The notes under the pieces: generated by a model
The model's input: only the letters and a program-made list of their open reading frames with translations
Told to the model about the DNA's origin: nothing
Database searches by the model: none
Program-made: the position numbers and the translations under genes
Assembly (NCBI GenBank): GCA_965225625.1
Contig: CBDDBH010000024.1
Span: 62,001-126,000, forward strand
DNA length: 64,000 nucleotides
Reading direction: 5' to 3'
From: CBDDBH01 sp965225625
Lineage (GTDB): Bacteria > Pseudomonadota > Gammaproteobacteria > JADZEE01
Shown: in pieces, positions 42,741 to 51,339 of the stretch
Position numbering within the stretch: position 1 is the first letter of the stretch
Layout: every line of letters starts with the position of its first letter

Positions 42741-43970
42741 ATGAAAATTGGACGTCATTGGTTGATCGTGGGCGTTTCTTTCATTGGCTTTCTTTTCAGT
42801 TCGGCCCCTGTCTTCAATTATACCTTCGGCGTCTTTCTGTTACCGATCGCGGAAACGTTCGGTTGGCCGCGCGGCCAGGTCTCGCTGATGTTTTCCACCT
42901 ATCTGGTCGTCCAAGCCATGTTCCTGCCCATCGCCGGCAAGCTAATCGACCGTTTCGGGGCGCGCACCATTTTGCTGCCCGCACTCGCGGGCTTCGGCGT
43001 CTGCCTGTGCATTCTAGGTTTACTGCCAGCCCATCCGCTTGTCTGGTATTCGGGGTTTGTCGTTGTTGCCGCCTTCGTCGCAGGTTGCGGTGCAGTTCCG
43101 TACGCCAAAGTGTTGACCGCGTGGCATAACGAGAAGCGTGGGCTGGCACTCGGCATCGCTGCTGCCGGCATTGGGGTTGGCGCGGCCATCTTCCCTATTT
43201 GGTCGCAGCGGCTGATTAGTGCCGCCGGATGGCAGTTCGCGTACATGTCTCTGGGCATCATCGTACTGGTAGGCGGATTTCCCATCATAGCGCTATTTTT
43301 GCGCAATACCCCCCAGGATGCAGGGCTCGAACCGGACGGGCACATACCGGGAACGCAAACCAACGCGACGATCGCCGCTGGGGCCGAGTGTACGAGCAGC
43401 CAAGCCATGCAAACACCGACCTTCTGGATCCTCGCGGTCGTGGCAGGTCTGGGTGCGGCGGCTATCCTGGGTACCGTGACCCATTTGCCAGCGCTGTTGG
43501 TCGATATGGGCATCGGCGCCAAGCGCGCGGCGCTTGCCGCCGGGATCATCGGCGCAGCATCGTTACTCGGGCGCATCGTTGTAGGCTGGTCACTGGATCG
43601 GATCTTTGCCGCACACATCGCAATCGCGTGTTTCCTGTCGGTGGCGGGCGCATGCGTGTTACTGGCGATTGGTACCAGCGGCGGTGGCAGCCTGGTCTGT
43701 GCGGCATTGCTTGGATTTGCCATCGGCGCAGAATTCGACATCGTTACCTATGCGACTAGCCGTTATTTCGGCCACAAGCACTTCAGCCAGATATATGGCT
43801 ATTTATTTGCGGCGTTCATACTCGGATCCTCGTTTGGGCCGCCTTTGATGGGCTTTGGCCACGATATGACCGGTAGCTACACCGCGCCATTGTCGGTAAA
43901 CGTAATCATGATCCTGACTGCCAGCGGCCTTCTGCTGTGGTTGCCGCCATACCCGGATGGGAACCGTTGA
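42741..43970 (+). CDS. major facilitator superfamily transporter (OFA/monocarboxylate-like)
   Basis: A 409-residue inner membrane protein with about twelve hydrophobic segments. MFS signatures include NYTFGVFLLPIAETFGW in helix 1, the loop LIDRFGAR between helices 2 and 3, and GRIVVGWSLDR in the second half. The pattern resembles oxalate/formate- or monocarboxylate-type carriers. The start is the ATG at 42741 (MKIGRHW); the open frame upstream is on the opposite strand of the M20 gene. Divergent from that operon with 43 nt between starts, it probably imports the operon's substrate (inference). Confidence 0.9.
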   Translation: MKIGRHWLIVGVSFIGFLFSSAPVFNYTFGVFLLPIAETFGWPRGQVSLMFSTYLVVQAMFLPIAGKLIDRFGARTILLPALAGFGVCLCILGLLPAHPLVWYSGFVVVAAFVAGCGAVPYAKVLTAWHNEKRGLALGIAAAGIGVGAAIFPIWSQRLISAAGWQFAYMSLGIIVLVGGFPIIALFLRNTPQDAGLEPDGHIPGTQTNATIAAGAECTSSQAMQTPTFWILAVVAGLGAAAILGTVTHLPALLVDMGIGAKRAALAAGIIGAASLLGRIVVGWSLDRIFAAHIAIACFLSVAGACVLLAIGTSGGGSLVCAALLGFAIGAEFDIVTYATSRYFGHKHFSQIYGYLFAAFILGSSFGPPLMGFGHDMTGSYTAPLSVNVIMILTASGLLLWLPPYPDGNR

Positions 43971-45478
43971 ACGCAACATCCGATAAATCCCGACTGCTCC
44001 CATTCATCGCATTGTTGGCATTGCTCGCGTGTCCTGAGCAGGTCCGGGCCGCAGCCGCTACACAACCGAACATCGTTATCTTGTTTGCCGACGATCTTGG
44101 CTATGGTGATCTAGGCGTCTTTGGCCACCCGTCCATGCGCACACCCGAGCTCGATCGCCTGGCGCGAGAAGGCCAGCGTTGGACAAATTTTTACGCGGTC
44201 GCACCGGTTTGCTCACCGAGCCGAGGAGCGCTCATGACCGGCAGACTGCCCGTGCGAACTGGTCTCTACGGGCGGGAAATCGGCGTGTTCATCCCCAATG
44301 ATCCGGGCGGGATCCCGCAGCGGGAGCTGACCCTTGCGGAAGCATTCAAGCGCGCCGGATACGACACCGCGATTTTCGGAAAATGGCACTTGGGTGACAA
44401 ACCGGCAGCCCTGCCGACCCGGCACGGATTCGATGAATGGTTGGGACTGCCCTATTCCAACGATATGGACTGGGCGACAGGATTAACCCTGGACGAACTC
44501 AGAGCAGCGAAGAAGGCCGGAGACCGCGAATTGGTCAACAAAGAATATGCGGACAAGATCGGTATGATTTTTGACCCGCAGGTCGAGTACTGGAATGTCC
44601 CATTGATACGCAGCGTAAACGCAGGGGGCACACATCATGATGAAGTCCTGCAACAACCTGCTGATCAGCGGCAATTAACGAGGCGCTACACGGAGGCCGC
44701 CGTCAGCTATATCCAGGGTCGCAAGAAAAATTCCCCCCCATTCTTTTTATATCTGCCCTACACCATGCCGCACGTACCACTTTTCCGTAGCGAGGATTTC
44801 GTCGATAGCAGCCGCAATGGGATTTACGGCGATGTCGTTGCAGAAATCGACTGGAGTGTCGGCGCGATCCGCAGTGCCCTCGAGGCACAGGGTCTCGCGG
44901 AAAACACACTGGTCGTCTTTACCAGCGACAACGGACCGTGGTTACGCATGCAACAACATGGCGGCTCAGCCGGCCCACTTAAACAAGGCAAGGACACCAC
45001 TTTTGAAGGCGGCATGCGCGTACCCGCGATATTCTGGTGGCCCGGCACAATCAAATCTGCCGTCATCAACGACATCGGCACGGTCATGGATCTCTACGCC
45101 ACCGCGCTGTCGCTAGGCGACGCGGCTCTGCCGACAGACATGAAACTCGATGCAATAGATCTCACGCCGGCATTGCTGGCGCAGGCACCAAGCTCTCGTA
45201 CGACGATGCCGTACTACCGTAGGGGTGAACTGCGTGCCTTCCGCATGGGTCCGTACAAAGTGCATTTCATAACCGAGGGCGCCGATGGTGCACCGCCCAT
45301 TTACAACAAGCACGAGCCGCCGCTCTTGTACCATCTGGGCGAGGATCCCGCTGAGCAACATGATCTGGCAGGGCAACGTCCGGACGTGCTCGCAGTACTA
45401 ATTGAGGCCGCGGCGGCACATCGATCGACGGTTGAACATGCGGCCCCCATCTTCGACGCTCGCTTAACAATCGATTAA
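43967..45478 (+). CDS. secreted arylsulfatase
   Basis: A 503-residue type I sulfatase. After a signal peptide (MNATSDKSRLLPFIALLALL, cleavage near VRA-AAA) comes NIVILFADDLGYGD with the calcium-binding Asp pair and the CSPSRGALMTGRLP signature, where Cys82 is converted to formylglycine. GKWHLGD and the DNGP metal site follow. It removes sulfate from an aromatic or sugar ester in the periplasm. The start is taken as a TTG at 43967 overlapping the MFS stop (TTGA), because it places the signal peptide properly; a GTG ten codons earlier is possible. No sulfatase-maturing enzyme lies nearby. Confidence 0.9.
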   Translation: MNATSDKSRLLPFIALLALLACPEQVRAAAATQPNIVILFADDLGYGDLGVFGHPSMRTPELDRLAREGQRWTNFYAVAPVCSPSRGALMTGRLPVRTGLYGREIGVFIPNDPGGIPQRELTLAEAFKRAGYDTAIFGKWHLGDKPAALPTRHGFDEWLGLPYSNDMDWATGLTLDELRAAKKAGDRELVNKEYADKIGMIFDPQVEYWNVPLIRSVNAGGTHHDEVLQQPADQRQLTRRYTEAAVSYIQGRKKNSPPFFLYLPYTMPHVPLFRSEDFVDSSRNGIYGDVVAEIDWSVGAIRSALEAQGLAENTLVVFTSDNGPWLRMQQHGGSAGPLKQGKDTTFEGGMRVPAIFWWPGTIKSAVINDIGTVMDLYATALSLGDAALPTDMKLDAIDLTPALLAQAPSSRTTMPYYRRGELRAFRMGPYKVHFITEGADGAPPIYNKHEPPLLYHLGEDPAEQHDLAGQRPDVLAVLIEAAAAHRSTVEHAAPIFDARLTID

Positions 45479-45622
45479 CCCATCACCAATGTTCGTTCAT
45501 TAGTATTGAAATTAAAGTTGCAACAATTCGCCCGGAAACTAACCACCTGCGTGCTGTTACGACGCTCGCCGGCCGCTGAGTGCTTGACTGGTCGCGCTAA
45601 TCGGATTTACCCTTCGCCGCCT

Positions 45623-45712
45623 ATGACGACGCAAACCACAGCCGTGACCCTGACAACCTTCGGTTGGTGGTGGCGCATATTCAGCGGGCTGCCGGTTCCT
45701 GTCGTCACATAA
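45623..45712 (+). CDS. trpL: trp leader peptide
   Basis: A 29-codon frame: MTTQTTAVTLTTFGWWWRIF and a short tail, ending in TAA at 45710-45712. Three consecutive Trp codons lie at 45665-45673, followed by region-2 and terminator sequences and then trpD. This is the classic arrangement of a ribosome-mediated trp attenuator. The upstream ribosome site is weak (no purine run within 12 nt), so translation may be low or the start may be supported by structure. It is too short and too Trp-rich to be chance. Confidence 0.88.
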   Translation: MTTQTTAVTLTTFGWWWRIFSGLPVPVVT

Positions 45713-45765
45713 CCAATCACGATTGACCAAAGGAAAGAGGCAACCCGGCAAGGGTTGCCTTTTTT
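45665..45765 (+). promoter_or_regulatory. trp attenuator (Trp codons, antiterminator and intrinsic terminator)
   Basis: The terminator is GGCAACCC (45739-45746), a GGCAA loop and GGGTTGCC (45752-45759), followed by six T. The competing antiterminator can form from TGCCGGTT (45690-45697) pairing with AACCCGGCA (45742-45750) with one bulged base, which uses up the 5' arm of the terminator. Ribosome stalling at the three Trp codons (45665-45673) would leave region 2 free to form it. So low charged tRNA-Trp should allow trpDCFBA-aroF transcription (established mechanism; pairing here is read by eye). Confidence 0.88.
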
Positions 45766-45851
45766 CGTTGTGGCGGCCCAAAACCGGCAAATAAAATGGA
45801 CCGACCGAATCAATTCAACCTATCGCTAAGCGCGGCTGTCGACATGCGCTC

Positions 45852-46880
45852 ATGATTAGCGCACTCATCGACACGTTGGTTGCCGGCGAGCGCGCCGATC
45901 CGGCGGCGCTGGAACAGGCATTGCACCGGATCATGCTCGGCGAGGTCACGGACGCACAAACCGCCGGCCTGTTGGTAGCTCTGCGCGTGCGTGAACCGGA
46001 TGCGCCCACGCTGGCCGCCTGTGCACGGGTGCTTCGTGCTCACCGTCTCGCGGTAGAAGCGCAAGTGCGCCCGCTGATTGATACCTGCGGCACCGGGGGA
46101 GATCGCAGCAATACCTTCAACATATCGACAGCCGCCGCGTTGGTCGTCGCTGCCTGCGGTGGGGCCGTGGCTAAACACGGCAATCGCAGCGTGTCCTCGC
46201 GCGCTGGCAGCGCAGATGCCCTGGAGGCGGCCGGTTGCGTGATCGAGGTGGATCCGCGGCAGGCACAAACACTGCTTGATGCCACGGGTTTCGTGTTTCT
46301 GTTCGCACCATCGTTTCACCCGGCAACGGCGAATGTTGCACCGATCCGCCGCGCGCTCGGTGTTCGCACACTGTTCAATTTGCTCGGACCACTGTCCAAT
46401 CCGGCGCTCGCTGAATATCAACTCGTCGGCGTATACGATCCCGCCATGACACAGGTCATGGCCCAGGCGCTTGCCGAGCTCGGGACCACCGGTGCGTTGG
46501 TCGTACACTGCGACGGATTAGATGAGATCGGCCTGCATGCACAGACTCACGGCCATCTCGTCAGAGACGGTGAGGTCGTACCCTACTCCATCGATCCCGC
46601 AGTGCTTGGCTTCGCGGCCGCGCCCATCAGTGCATTAAAAGGTGGCGAAGCCGCGGAAAACGCCGCCATTCTGGGTGCCGTGCTCGACGGTGAAACCGGA
46701 CCGCGCGCAGATGTGGTCGCGTTGAACGCCGGCGCTGCCCTATTTGTCGGCGGACTTGCGGACACACTTGAAGAGGGTATCTCGCAAGCACGTGAAGCCC
46801 TTGGCAATCAGTCCGCGGCGCGGGTGTTAATGCGCTATGCCGAATCGAGTACCCGCGCGTTGGCGGAATCGGCCGCATGA
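45852..46880 (+). CDS. trpD: anthranilate phosphoribosyltransferase
   Basis: A 342-residue TrpD, full length. It moves phosphoribose from PRPP to anthranilate. Signatures are DTCGTGGDRSNTFNISTAAA (PRPP-binding glycine loop), KHGNRSVSSRAGSADALEAAG, FAPSFHPA and GVRTLFNLLGPLSNPA. It is the first structural gene after the attenuator, with no trpE or trpG ahead of it. A three-codon frame (ATG CGC TCA TGA, 45844-45855) overlaps its ATG as ATGA and might couple initiation (inference). The stop overlaps trpC by 4 nt. Confidence 0.97.
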   Translation: MISALIDTLVAGERADPAALEQALHRIMLGEVTDAQTAGLLVALRVREPDAPTLAACARVLRAHRLAVEAQVRPLIDTCGTGGDRSNTFNISTAAALVVAACGGAVAKHGNRSVSSRAGSADALEAAGCVIEVDPRQAQTLLDATGFVFLFAPSFHPATANVAPIRRALGVRTLFNLLGPLSNPALAEYQLVGVYDPAMTQVMAQALAELGTTGALVVHCDGLDEIGLHAQTHGHLVRDGEVVPYSIDPAVLGFAAAPISALKGGEAAENAAILGAVLDGETGPRADVVALNAGAALFVGGLADTLEEGISQAREALGNQSAARVLMRYAESSTRALAESAA

Positions 46881-47623
46881 AATATTTGCAAGATTTAGTT
46901 GACGCGGCGACGGCGCGGGCAGCAAAACTGCCGACCACCGAGCCGGACGCGCGACCCGGCGGTCCGAGCCTAGCGTCAGCACTTGCCGGCAAGGATAAAC
47001 TCGATGTGATTGCCGAGTTCAAACAAGCAAGCCCAAGCGCCGGCAATATTGCCCAGCGTGACCTACGCTCACAGGTTACGGATTACGTCAGTGCCGGCGC
47101 GGCGGCACTGAGTGTGTTGACTGAACCGACTCGGTTTAAGGGAGAAGATCAACATGTCATCGACGCGGTGGCCACCATCGATGTGCCGGTGTTGATGAAG
47201 GACTTCGTCGTATCGCCCGCGCAGATCCGGCACGCAGCCCGACTTGGTGCACGCGGGGTGTTGCTAATCGTTCGATGCCTGGATTCTGAACAGCTCGTGG
47301 AACTTGCCGACGCGTGCGTCCACTACGGCTTGAGCGCGCTGGTCGAGTGTCACGATGCCAACGAACTGGAACGAGCGCTGGCATTACCCGACGTCGTCAT
47401 CGGTGTGAACAATCGCGATCTCGATACTTTCGACATCGATCGACAGCGCGCCGTGCGACTGCTCAAATCCGCTCCAGCTGAACGCGTGGTGGTCGCGGAA
47501 AGCGGCTATGAACAACCACAACACACAGACGATATCCGCGGTCTAGCCGACGCGGTCCTGATCGGATCGGCATTGATGCGCAGCCCCGATCCGGCGGCTT
47601 TTATTGCCGCAGTGCGCGCATGA
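46877..47623 (+). CDS. trpC: indole-3-glycerol-phosphate synthase
   Basis: A 248-residue monofunctional TrpC, somewhat shorter at the N terminus than the usual 260-270 residues. IAEFKQASPSAG carries the catalytic Glu and Lys. VLTEPTRFKG, VLMKDFVVSPAQI, ALVECHDANEL, IGVNNRDLDTF and VAESGYEQPQ complete the TIM barrel. It closes the indole ring from carboxyphenylaminodeoxyribulose phosphate. It overlaps trpD and trpF by 4 nt each. Confidence 0.97.
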   Translation: MKYLQDLVDAATARAAKLPTTEPDARPGGPSLASALAGKDKLDVIAEFKQASPSAGNIAQRDLRSQVTDYVSAGAAALSVLTEPTRFKGEDQHVIDAVATIDVPVLMKDFVVSPAQIRHAARLGARGVLLIVRCLDSEQLVELADACVHYGLSALVECHDANELERALALPDVVIGVNNRDLDTFDIDRQRAVRLLKSAPAERVVVAESGYEQPQHTDDIRGLADAVLIGSALMRSPDPAAFIAAVRA

Positions 47624-48228
47624 AGCCCAAGGTGAAAATCTGCGGTGTGCGGCGCCCCGAAGATGCCGAACTGGCGTTGACGCTCGGCGCAACTCACCTA
47701 GGCACGGTAATGGCTACTCGCTCGCCACGCTGCGCGAGCGTAGACGAAGCGCGCGCGGTAGCCGCCGTCGCGAGCACGGTTCCGCACCTGCTGGTATTTA
47801 AAGATCAAAGCACCGAGGAGATCAGCGAAACGGCGCGGGCAGTAGGGGGCTCGCATGTGCAGCTCTACGACCCTGATGACAGCCAAGTCGAGCGGCTCAA
47901 CCAACTGGGTTTTACCGTCTATCGCGCAATCACCATTGCAACGGATGCAAAGACACTGCCCAAGCTACCGGATTCTCGCTCAACGCGGGTGCCGATCATC
48001 ATCGACGCCGGCGGCGGCTCCGGAAAGGCGTTTGACTGGCAACTGCTCGGTTTGTATGCGCCTGACTTCGTGTTTATTGCGGGCGGCATCGATACCGATA
48101 ACCTTGCAGATTTGCTGCGCCATCAGCCCTGGGGGATTGATCTCTCCAGTGGGGTCGAAGCGGCTCCCGGCGTTAAAGATCCAGCCAAACTGCACGCCTT
48201 ATTTGCACGCCTGGACGCCATCGCATGA
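47620..48228 (+). CDS. trpF: phosphoribosylanthranilate isomerase
   Basis: A 202-residue TrpF. KVKICGVRRPEDAELALTLG carries the catalytic Cys, and the C-terminal phosphate loop reads FIAGGIDTDNLADLL and GIDLSSGVEAAPGVKDPAKL. The second catalytic residue Asp is in IIDAGGGSGKAFDW. It isomerises phosphoribosylanthranilate to the TrpC substrate. It is a separate protein rather than a TrpCF fusion. Overlaps trpC and trpB by 4 nt each. Confidence 0.96.
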   Translation: MKPKVKICGVRRPEDAELALTLGATHLGTVMATRSPRCASVDEARAVAAVASTVPHLLVFKDQSTEEISETARAVGGSHVQLYDPDDSQVERLNQLGFTVYRAITIATDAKTLPKLPDSRSTRVPIIIDAGGGSGKAFDWQLLGLYAPDFVFIAGGIDTDNLADLLRHQPWGIDLSSGVEAAPGVKDPAKLHALFARLDAIA

Positions 48229-49433
48229 GCACTGCCGCGCACTACCGCCCCAAGGTCGGTCCTTTCGGTGAGTATGGCGGTCGCTTCGTTCCGGAACTGC
48301 TGATCCCCGCGCTGGACGAGCTAGAACAAGCACGCCGTGAAATCGTACGTTCAAAGGAATTCCAGACGGAGCTGCGCGACTTACTTGCGAGCTGGGCAGG
48401 ACGGCCGACGCCACTAAGCGCAGTCCCAGCCTTCTCCCGTGCGGCGCATGTGAACTGTATGCTCAAGCGCGAAGATCTGCTGCACGGCGGTGCGCACAAA
48501 ACGAACAATGTCGTCGGCCAGGGGCTACTCGCGCAGCGCATGGGCAAGAACCGCCTGATTGCAGAGACCGGCGCGGGCCAGCACGGTACCGCGGTCGCAA
48601 TGATCGGTGCGCGCCTGGGTATGGAGACTCTCATTTATATGGGGGCAAAAGATATGGCCCGCCAGGCGCCTAACGTGCAACGCATGCAATTGTGCGGCGC
48701 CCGCGTCATCGCGGTGGAAACCGGATCGCGCACGCTCAAGGATGCCATCAATGAAGCGCTCCGAGATTGGACCGGCAACCTGGAGACAACCCATTACCTG
48801 CTTGGCACGGTGTGTGGTCCGCACCCGTTTCCACGCTTGGTGCGCGATTTCCAGTCTGTCATCGGTAAAGAAGCGCGAGCGCAGTGGCGCAAAACATTCG
48901 GTGACGCACCTGACACTGTTGTCGCGTGTGTCGGCGGCGGCAGCAACGCCATTGGCATTTTCTCAGCGTTTCTGAACAATCCGGGTGTGCGTCTGGTTGG
49001 CGTGGAGCCCGGTGGCCGCGGCATCGATTCGGCTCAGCACGGCGCTACACTGCTGCGCGGCACCACCGGCTTGCTGCACGGCGCAAGGACCGCGGTGTTG
49101 CAAGACAGCGACGGTCAGATCCTCGAGGCGCATAGCATTTCCGCGGGGCTGGACTACCCTGGCGTTGGTCCCGAGCACGCCCATCTACGTGACAGTGGAC
49201 GCGTGCACTACGCGGCGATCAACGACGACGAAGCGATCGAGGCGTTCGAACTGTTATCGCGCACGGAAGGCATCATCCCGGCTTTTGAATCTGCGCATGC
49301 CCTCGCCTGGGTACTCAAAGCGGTCGCGTCCGGCGATCTAGCCGAGGGTAGCCGTGTGCTGGTGAATTTATCCGGACGAGGCGATAAAGATCTCGACGTT
49401 TATTTTCATGAACACAGCGAGCCGCGCGCGTGA
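48225..49433 (+). CDS. trpB: tryptophan synthase beta chain
   Basis: A 402-residue TrpB1-type chain. FGEYGGRFVPELLIPALDEL at the start, KREDLLHGGAHKTNN with the PLP Lys, ETGAGQHGTA with the catalytic Glu, VCVGGGSNAIG-type phosphate loop (read as VACVGGGSNAIGIFSAF), and AGLDYPGVGPEHA. It joins indole to serine in the alpha2-beta2 complex. Overlaps trpF and trpA by 4 nt. Confidence 0.98.
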   Translation: MSTAAHYRPKVGPFGEYGGRFVPELLIPALDELEQARREIVRSKEFQTELRDLLASWAGRPTPLSAVPAFSRAAHVNCMLKREDLLHGGAHKTNNVVGQGLLAQRMGKNRLIAETGAGQHGTAVAMIGARLGMETLIYMGAKDMARQAPNVQRMQLCGARVIAVETGSRTLKDAINEALRDWTGNLETTHYLLGTVCGPHPFPRLVRDFQSVIGKEARAQWRKTFGDAPDTVVACVGGGSNAIGIFSAFLNNPGVRLVGVEPGGRGIDSAQHGATLLRGTTGLLHGARTAVLQDSDGQILEAHSISAGLDYPGVGPEHAHLRDSGRVHYAAINDDEAIEAFELLSRTEGIIPAFESAHALAWVLKAVASGDLAEGSRVLVNLSGRGDKDLDVYFHEHSEPRA

Positions 49434-50263
49434 GTGTCTCCTTATTAAGGCGGTCTTTTCGTAAGGCAGCGCACCACGTCAGCCCATTTCTGGTCCTCGG
49501 AGATCCAACACCTGATCTATCAGTGGAATTGGCGCGAGCCGCCGCGGACGCCGGGGCCAGCATGCTGGAAATCGGTTTCCCGTACAGCGATCCGGTCGCC
49601 GATGGTCCGGCTATCCAGGCGGCCGCACTGCGTGCCCTTGCCGGCGGCACATCGACACGCACTGCCTTCGCGATCCTTGCGCGGATCCGTGCCGCCTGTC
49701 CTGCCCTGCCATTAAATCTATTGGTGTACGGTAACCTGGTGCACGCGCTCGGCTACTCCGAGTTTTGTAACCAGGCAGCACAGGCCGGCGCTTCGTCCTT
49801 ATTGGTGCCCGACATCCCCTACGATGAGGCGCTCCCGCTACGCGCGGCTTCACGTCGAGCCCGCCTCGGCCACGTTCAGATCGTCGGTCCGCTGACTCCG
49901 CCGGCGCGGCTGGCGAAAATTGAAGCGGTCAACAACGCGTTCCTCTATCTAGTTGCACAACAAGGCGTCACCGGCGCTCAGCATCGCGACAGCGAGGCTG
50001 TCGGCGCACTCGTGACCCGCATCAGTACTAATACACGACATTCGCTTTGCATCGGCTTTGGACTTTCCCAGCGCGAACAGCTCCTGCAGGCGTTTCGCGC
50101 GGGCGCCACGATTGCGGTTGTTGGCAGCCACCTGGCTCGTGTCATCAAAGACGCCTGGCGCCCAGACGACAGCAATCGGGATGTCACTCTAGTCGCCCAG
50201 TTCGGCCAGGCTGTACAGGCGCTGACCGCCGATCCTATTCGCGCCGAGCTACGTGCATGCTGA
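49430..50263 (+). CDS. trpA: tryptophan synthase alpha chain
   Basis: A 277-residue TrpA. SPFLVLGDPTPDLSVELA, MLEIGFPYSDPVADGPAIQA with the catalytic Glu/Asp region, GVTGAQHRD in the loop-6 position, and IGFGLSQREQ for phosphate binding. Known enzymes mostly have 'PF...GDP' as here. It cleaves indole-3-glycerol phosphate and channels indole to TrpB. It uses a GTG start within the trpB stop (GTGA). Its last 7 nt overlap the aroF start. Confidence 0.96.
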   Translation: MSVSLLRRSFRKAAHHVSPFLVLGDPTPDLSVELARAAADAGASMLEIGFPYSDPVADGPAIQAAALRALAGGTSTRTAFAILARIRAACPALPLNLLVYGNLVHALGYSEFCNQAAQAGASSLLVPDIPYDEALPLRAASRRARLGHVQIVGPLTPPARLAKIEAVNNAFLYLVAQQGVTGAQHRDSEAVGALVTRISTNTRHSLCIGFGLSQREQLLQAFRAGATIAVVGSHLARVIKDAWRPDDSNRDVTLVAQFGQAVQALTADPIRAELRAC

Positions 50264-51276
50264 TCATTATGCGCAAAGGCTGCACGCCGGCGGAATGCGC
50301 CCGCGTTGAAGATGCGATTCGCGCCATGGGCTACGAACCACTGAGCGTGCCAGGAGCGGATCGTACGGCGATCTGCGTTACCGGCAATCGCGATCCTGTG
50401 GACCCGTCTCACCTGTCACGGTTAGAGGGCGTACTCGAATGCATACCGGTCACTAAAGCCTACAAACTGGTGAGCCGCGAGGTGCAACCGCAGCCAAGCG
50501 TGGTGATTGTTGACAATGTCCACATAGGCGGAGACCAACCGGTACTGATTGCCGGACCACCCAGCGTCGAAACCGAGGCGCGTACGCTGGCCGTTGCACG
50601 AAAGGTAAAAACCGCCGGCGCCCACATGTTTCGCGCCGGCGCGTACAAACCCGGTTCCAGTCCTTATGCGTTTCAAGGCCTGGGCAAAGAAGGATTGCGT
50701 ACGCTGCGCCATGTTAAAGAAGAGACCGGGTTGCCGATCGTCAGTGAAGTAATTGATGTGGAATCGATCGACATCATTAGTGACTACGTCGATGTGTTGC
50801 AAGTGGGCGCGCGTAACATGCAGAACTATTCACTGCTGCGCCGACTCGGCACAATCGATCGGCCCGTATTGTTGAAGCGGGGCATCGCGGCGACGCTGGA
50901 AGAATGGCTGATGGCCGCCGAGTACCTGCTCGCCCAAGGTAATCGCCAGGTGATCCTGTGTGAGCGGGGTATCAGGACTTCAAACGGCCATAGCGGCGGA
51001 ACTTTGGACCTGAATGTCGTACCCATGGTGCGTGGTATGTCGCATTTACCCATCATCGTCGATCCCTCGCACGGGGCCGGAGCACGAGATGGTGTGCGCT
51101 CGCTATCCCGCGCCGCCCTCGCTGCCGGCGCACAGGGTTTGCTCATCGAAGTGCACACGCGACCGGATACCGCCTACGTCGACGCGGATCAAACGATCGA
51201 TATCGACACGTTCACAGGTATTGTGCGCGATTCGACGGTACTGGCTGGTTTGGAAACTGTGGGGATCGCCAATTAA
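50257..51276 (+). CDS. aroF: 3-deoxy-7-phosphoheptulonate synthase, type I-beta (with N-terminal ferredoxin-like domain)
   Basis: A 339-residue DAHP synthase of the Thermotoga/Bacillus-like I-beta group. The N-terminal ~70 residues (MLIIMRKGCTPAECARVEDA...) form the ferredoxin-like regulatory domain. The barrel follows with AGPPSVET, FRAGAYKPGSSPYAFQGLG, QVGARNMQNYSLLR, PVLLKRGIAATLEEWL, ILCERGIRT and IIVDPSHGAGARD. It condenses PEP and erythrose-4-phosphate, the first step to chorismate. Being last in the trp operon, it should respond to Trp supply through the same attenuator; feedback by an aromatic amino acid through the N-terminal domain is known in relatives. The ATG at 50257 overlaps trpA by 7 nt. 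Confidence 0.95.
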   Translation: MLIIMRKGCTPAECARVEDAIRAMGYEPLSVPGADRTAICVTGNRDPVDPSHLSRLEGVLECIPVTKAYKLVSREVQPQPSVVIVDNVHIGGDQPVLIAGPPSVETEARTLAVARKVKTAGAHMFRAGAYKPGSSPYAFQGLGKEGLRTLRHVKEETGLPIVSEVIDVESIDIISDYVDVLQVGARNMQNYSLLRRLGTIDRPVLLKRGIAATLEEWLMAAEYLLAQGNRQVILCERGIRTSNGHSGGTLDLNVVPMVRGMSHLPIIVDPSHGAGARDGVRSLSRAALAAGAQGLLIEVHTRPDTAYVDADQTIDIDTFTGIVRDSTVLAGLETVGIAN

Positions 51277-51339
51277 CATTTACATGCTTCGCTCAGGCGC
51301 TTATCGTTAGGCCAACGGTCATTCCGGCAGGAGGACATC

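Noticed and set aside
45584..45612. TTGACT followed by a weak -10 as promoter of the trp operon
   Set aside because: The start point would fall almost on the leader ATG and leave no room for a ribosome site; the -10 match is poor.
45506..45622. Longer version of the trp leader frame starting at a TTG
   Set aside because: The ATG at 45623 gives a leader peptide of normal size; the extension has no ribosome site and would be atypical.
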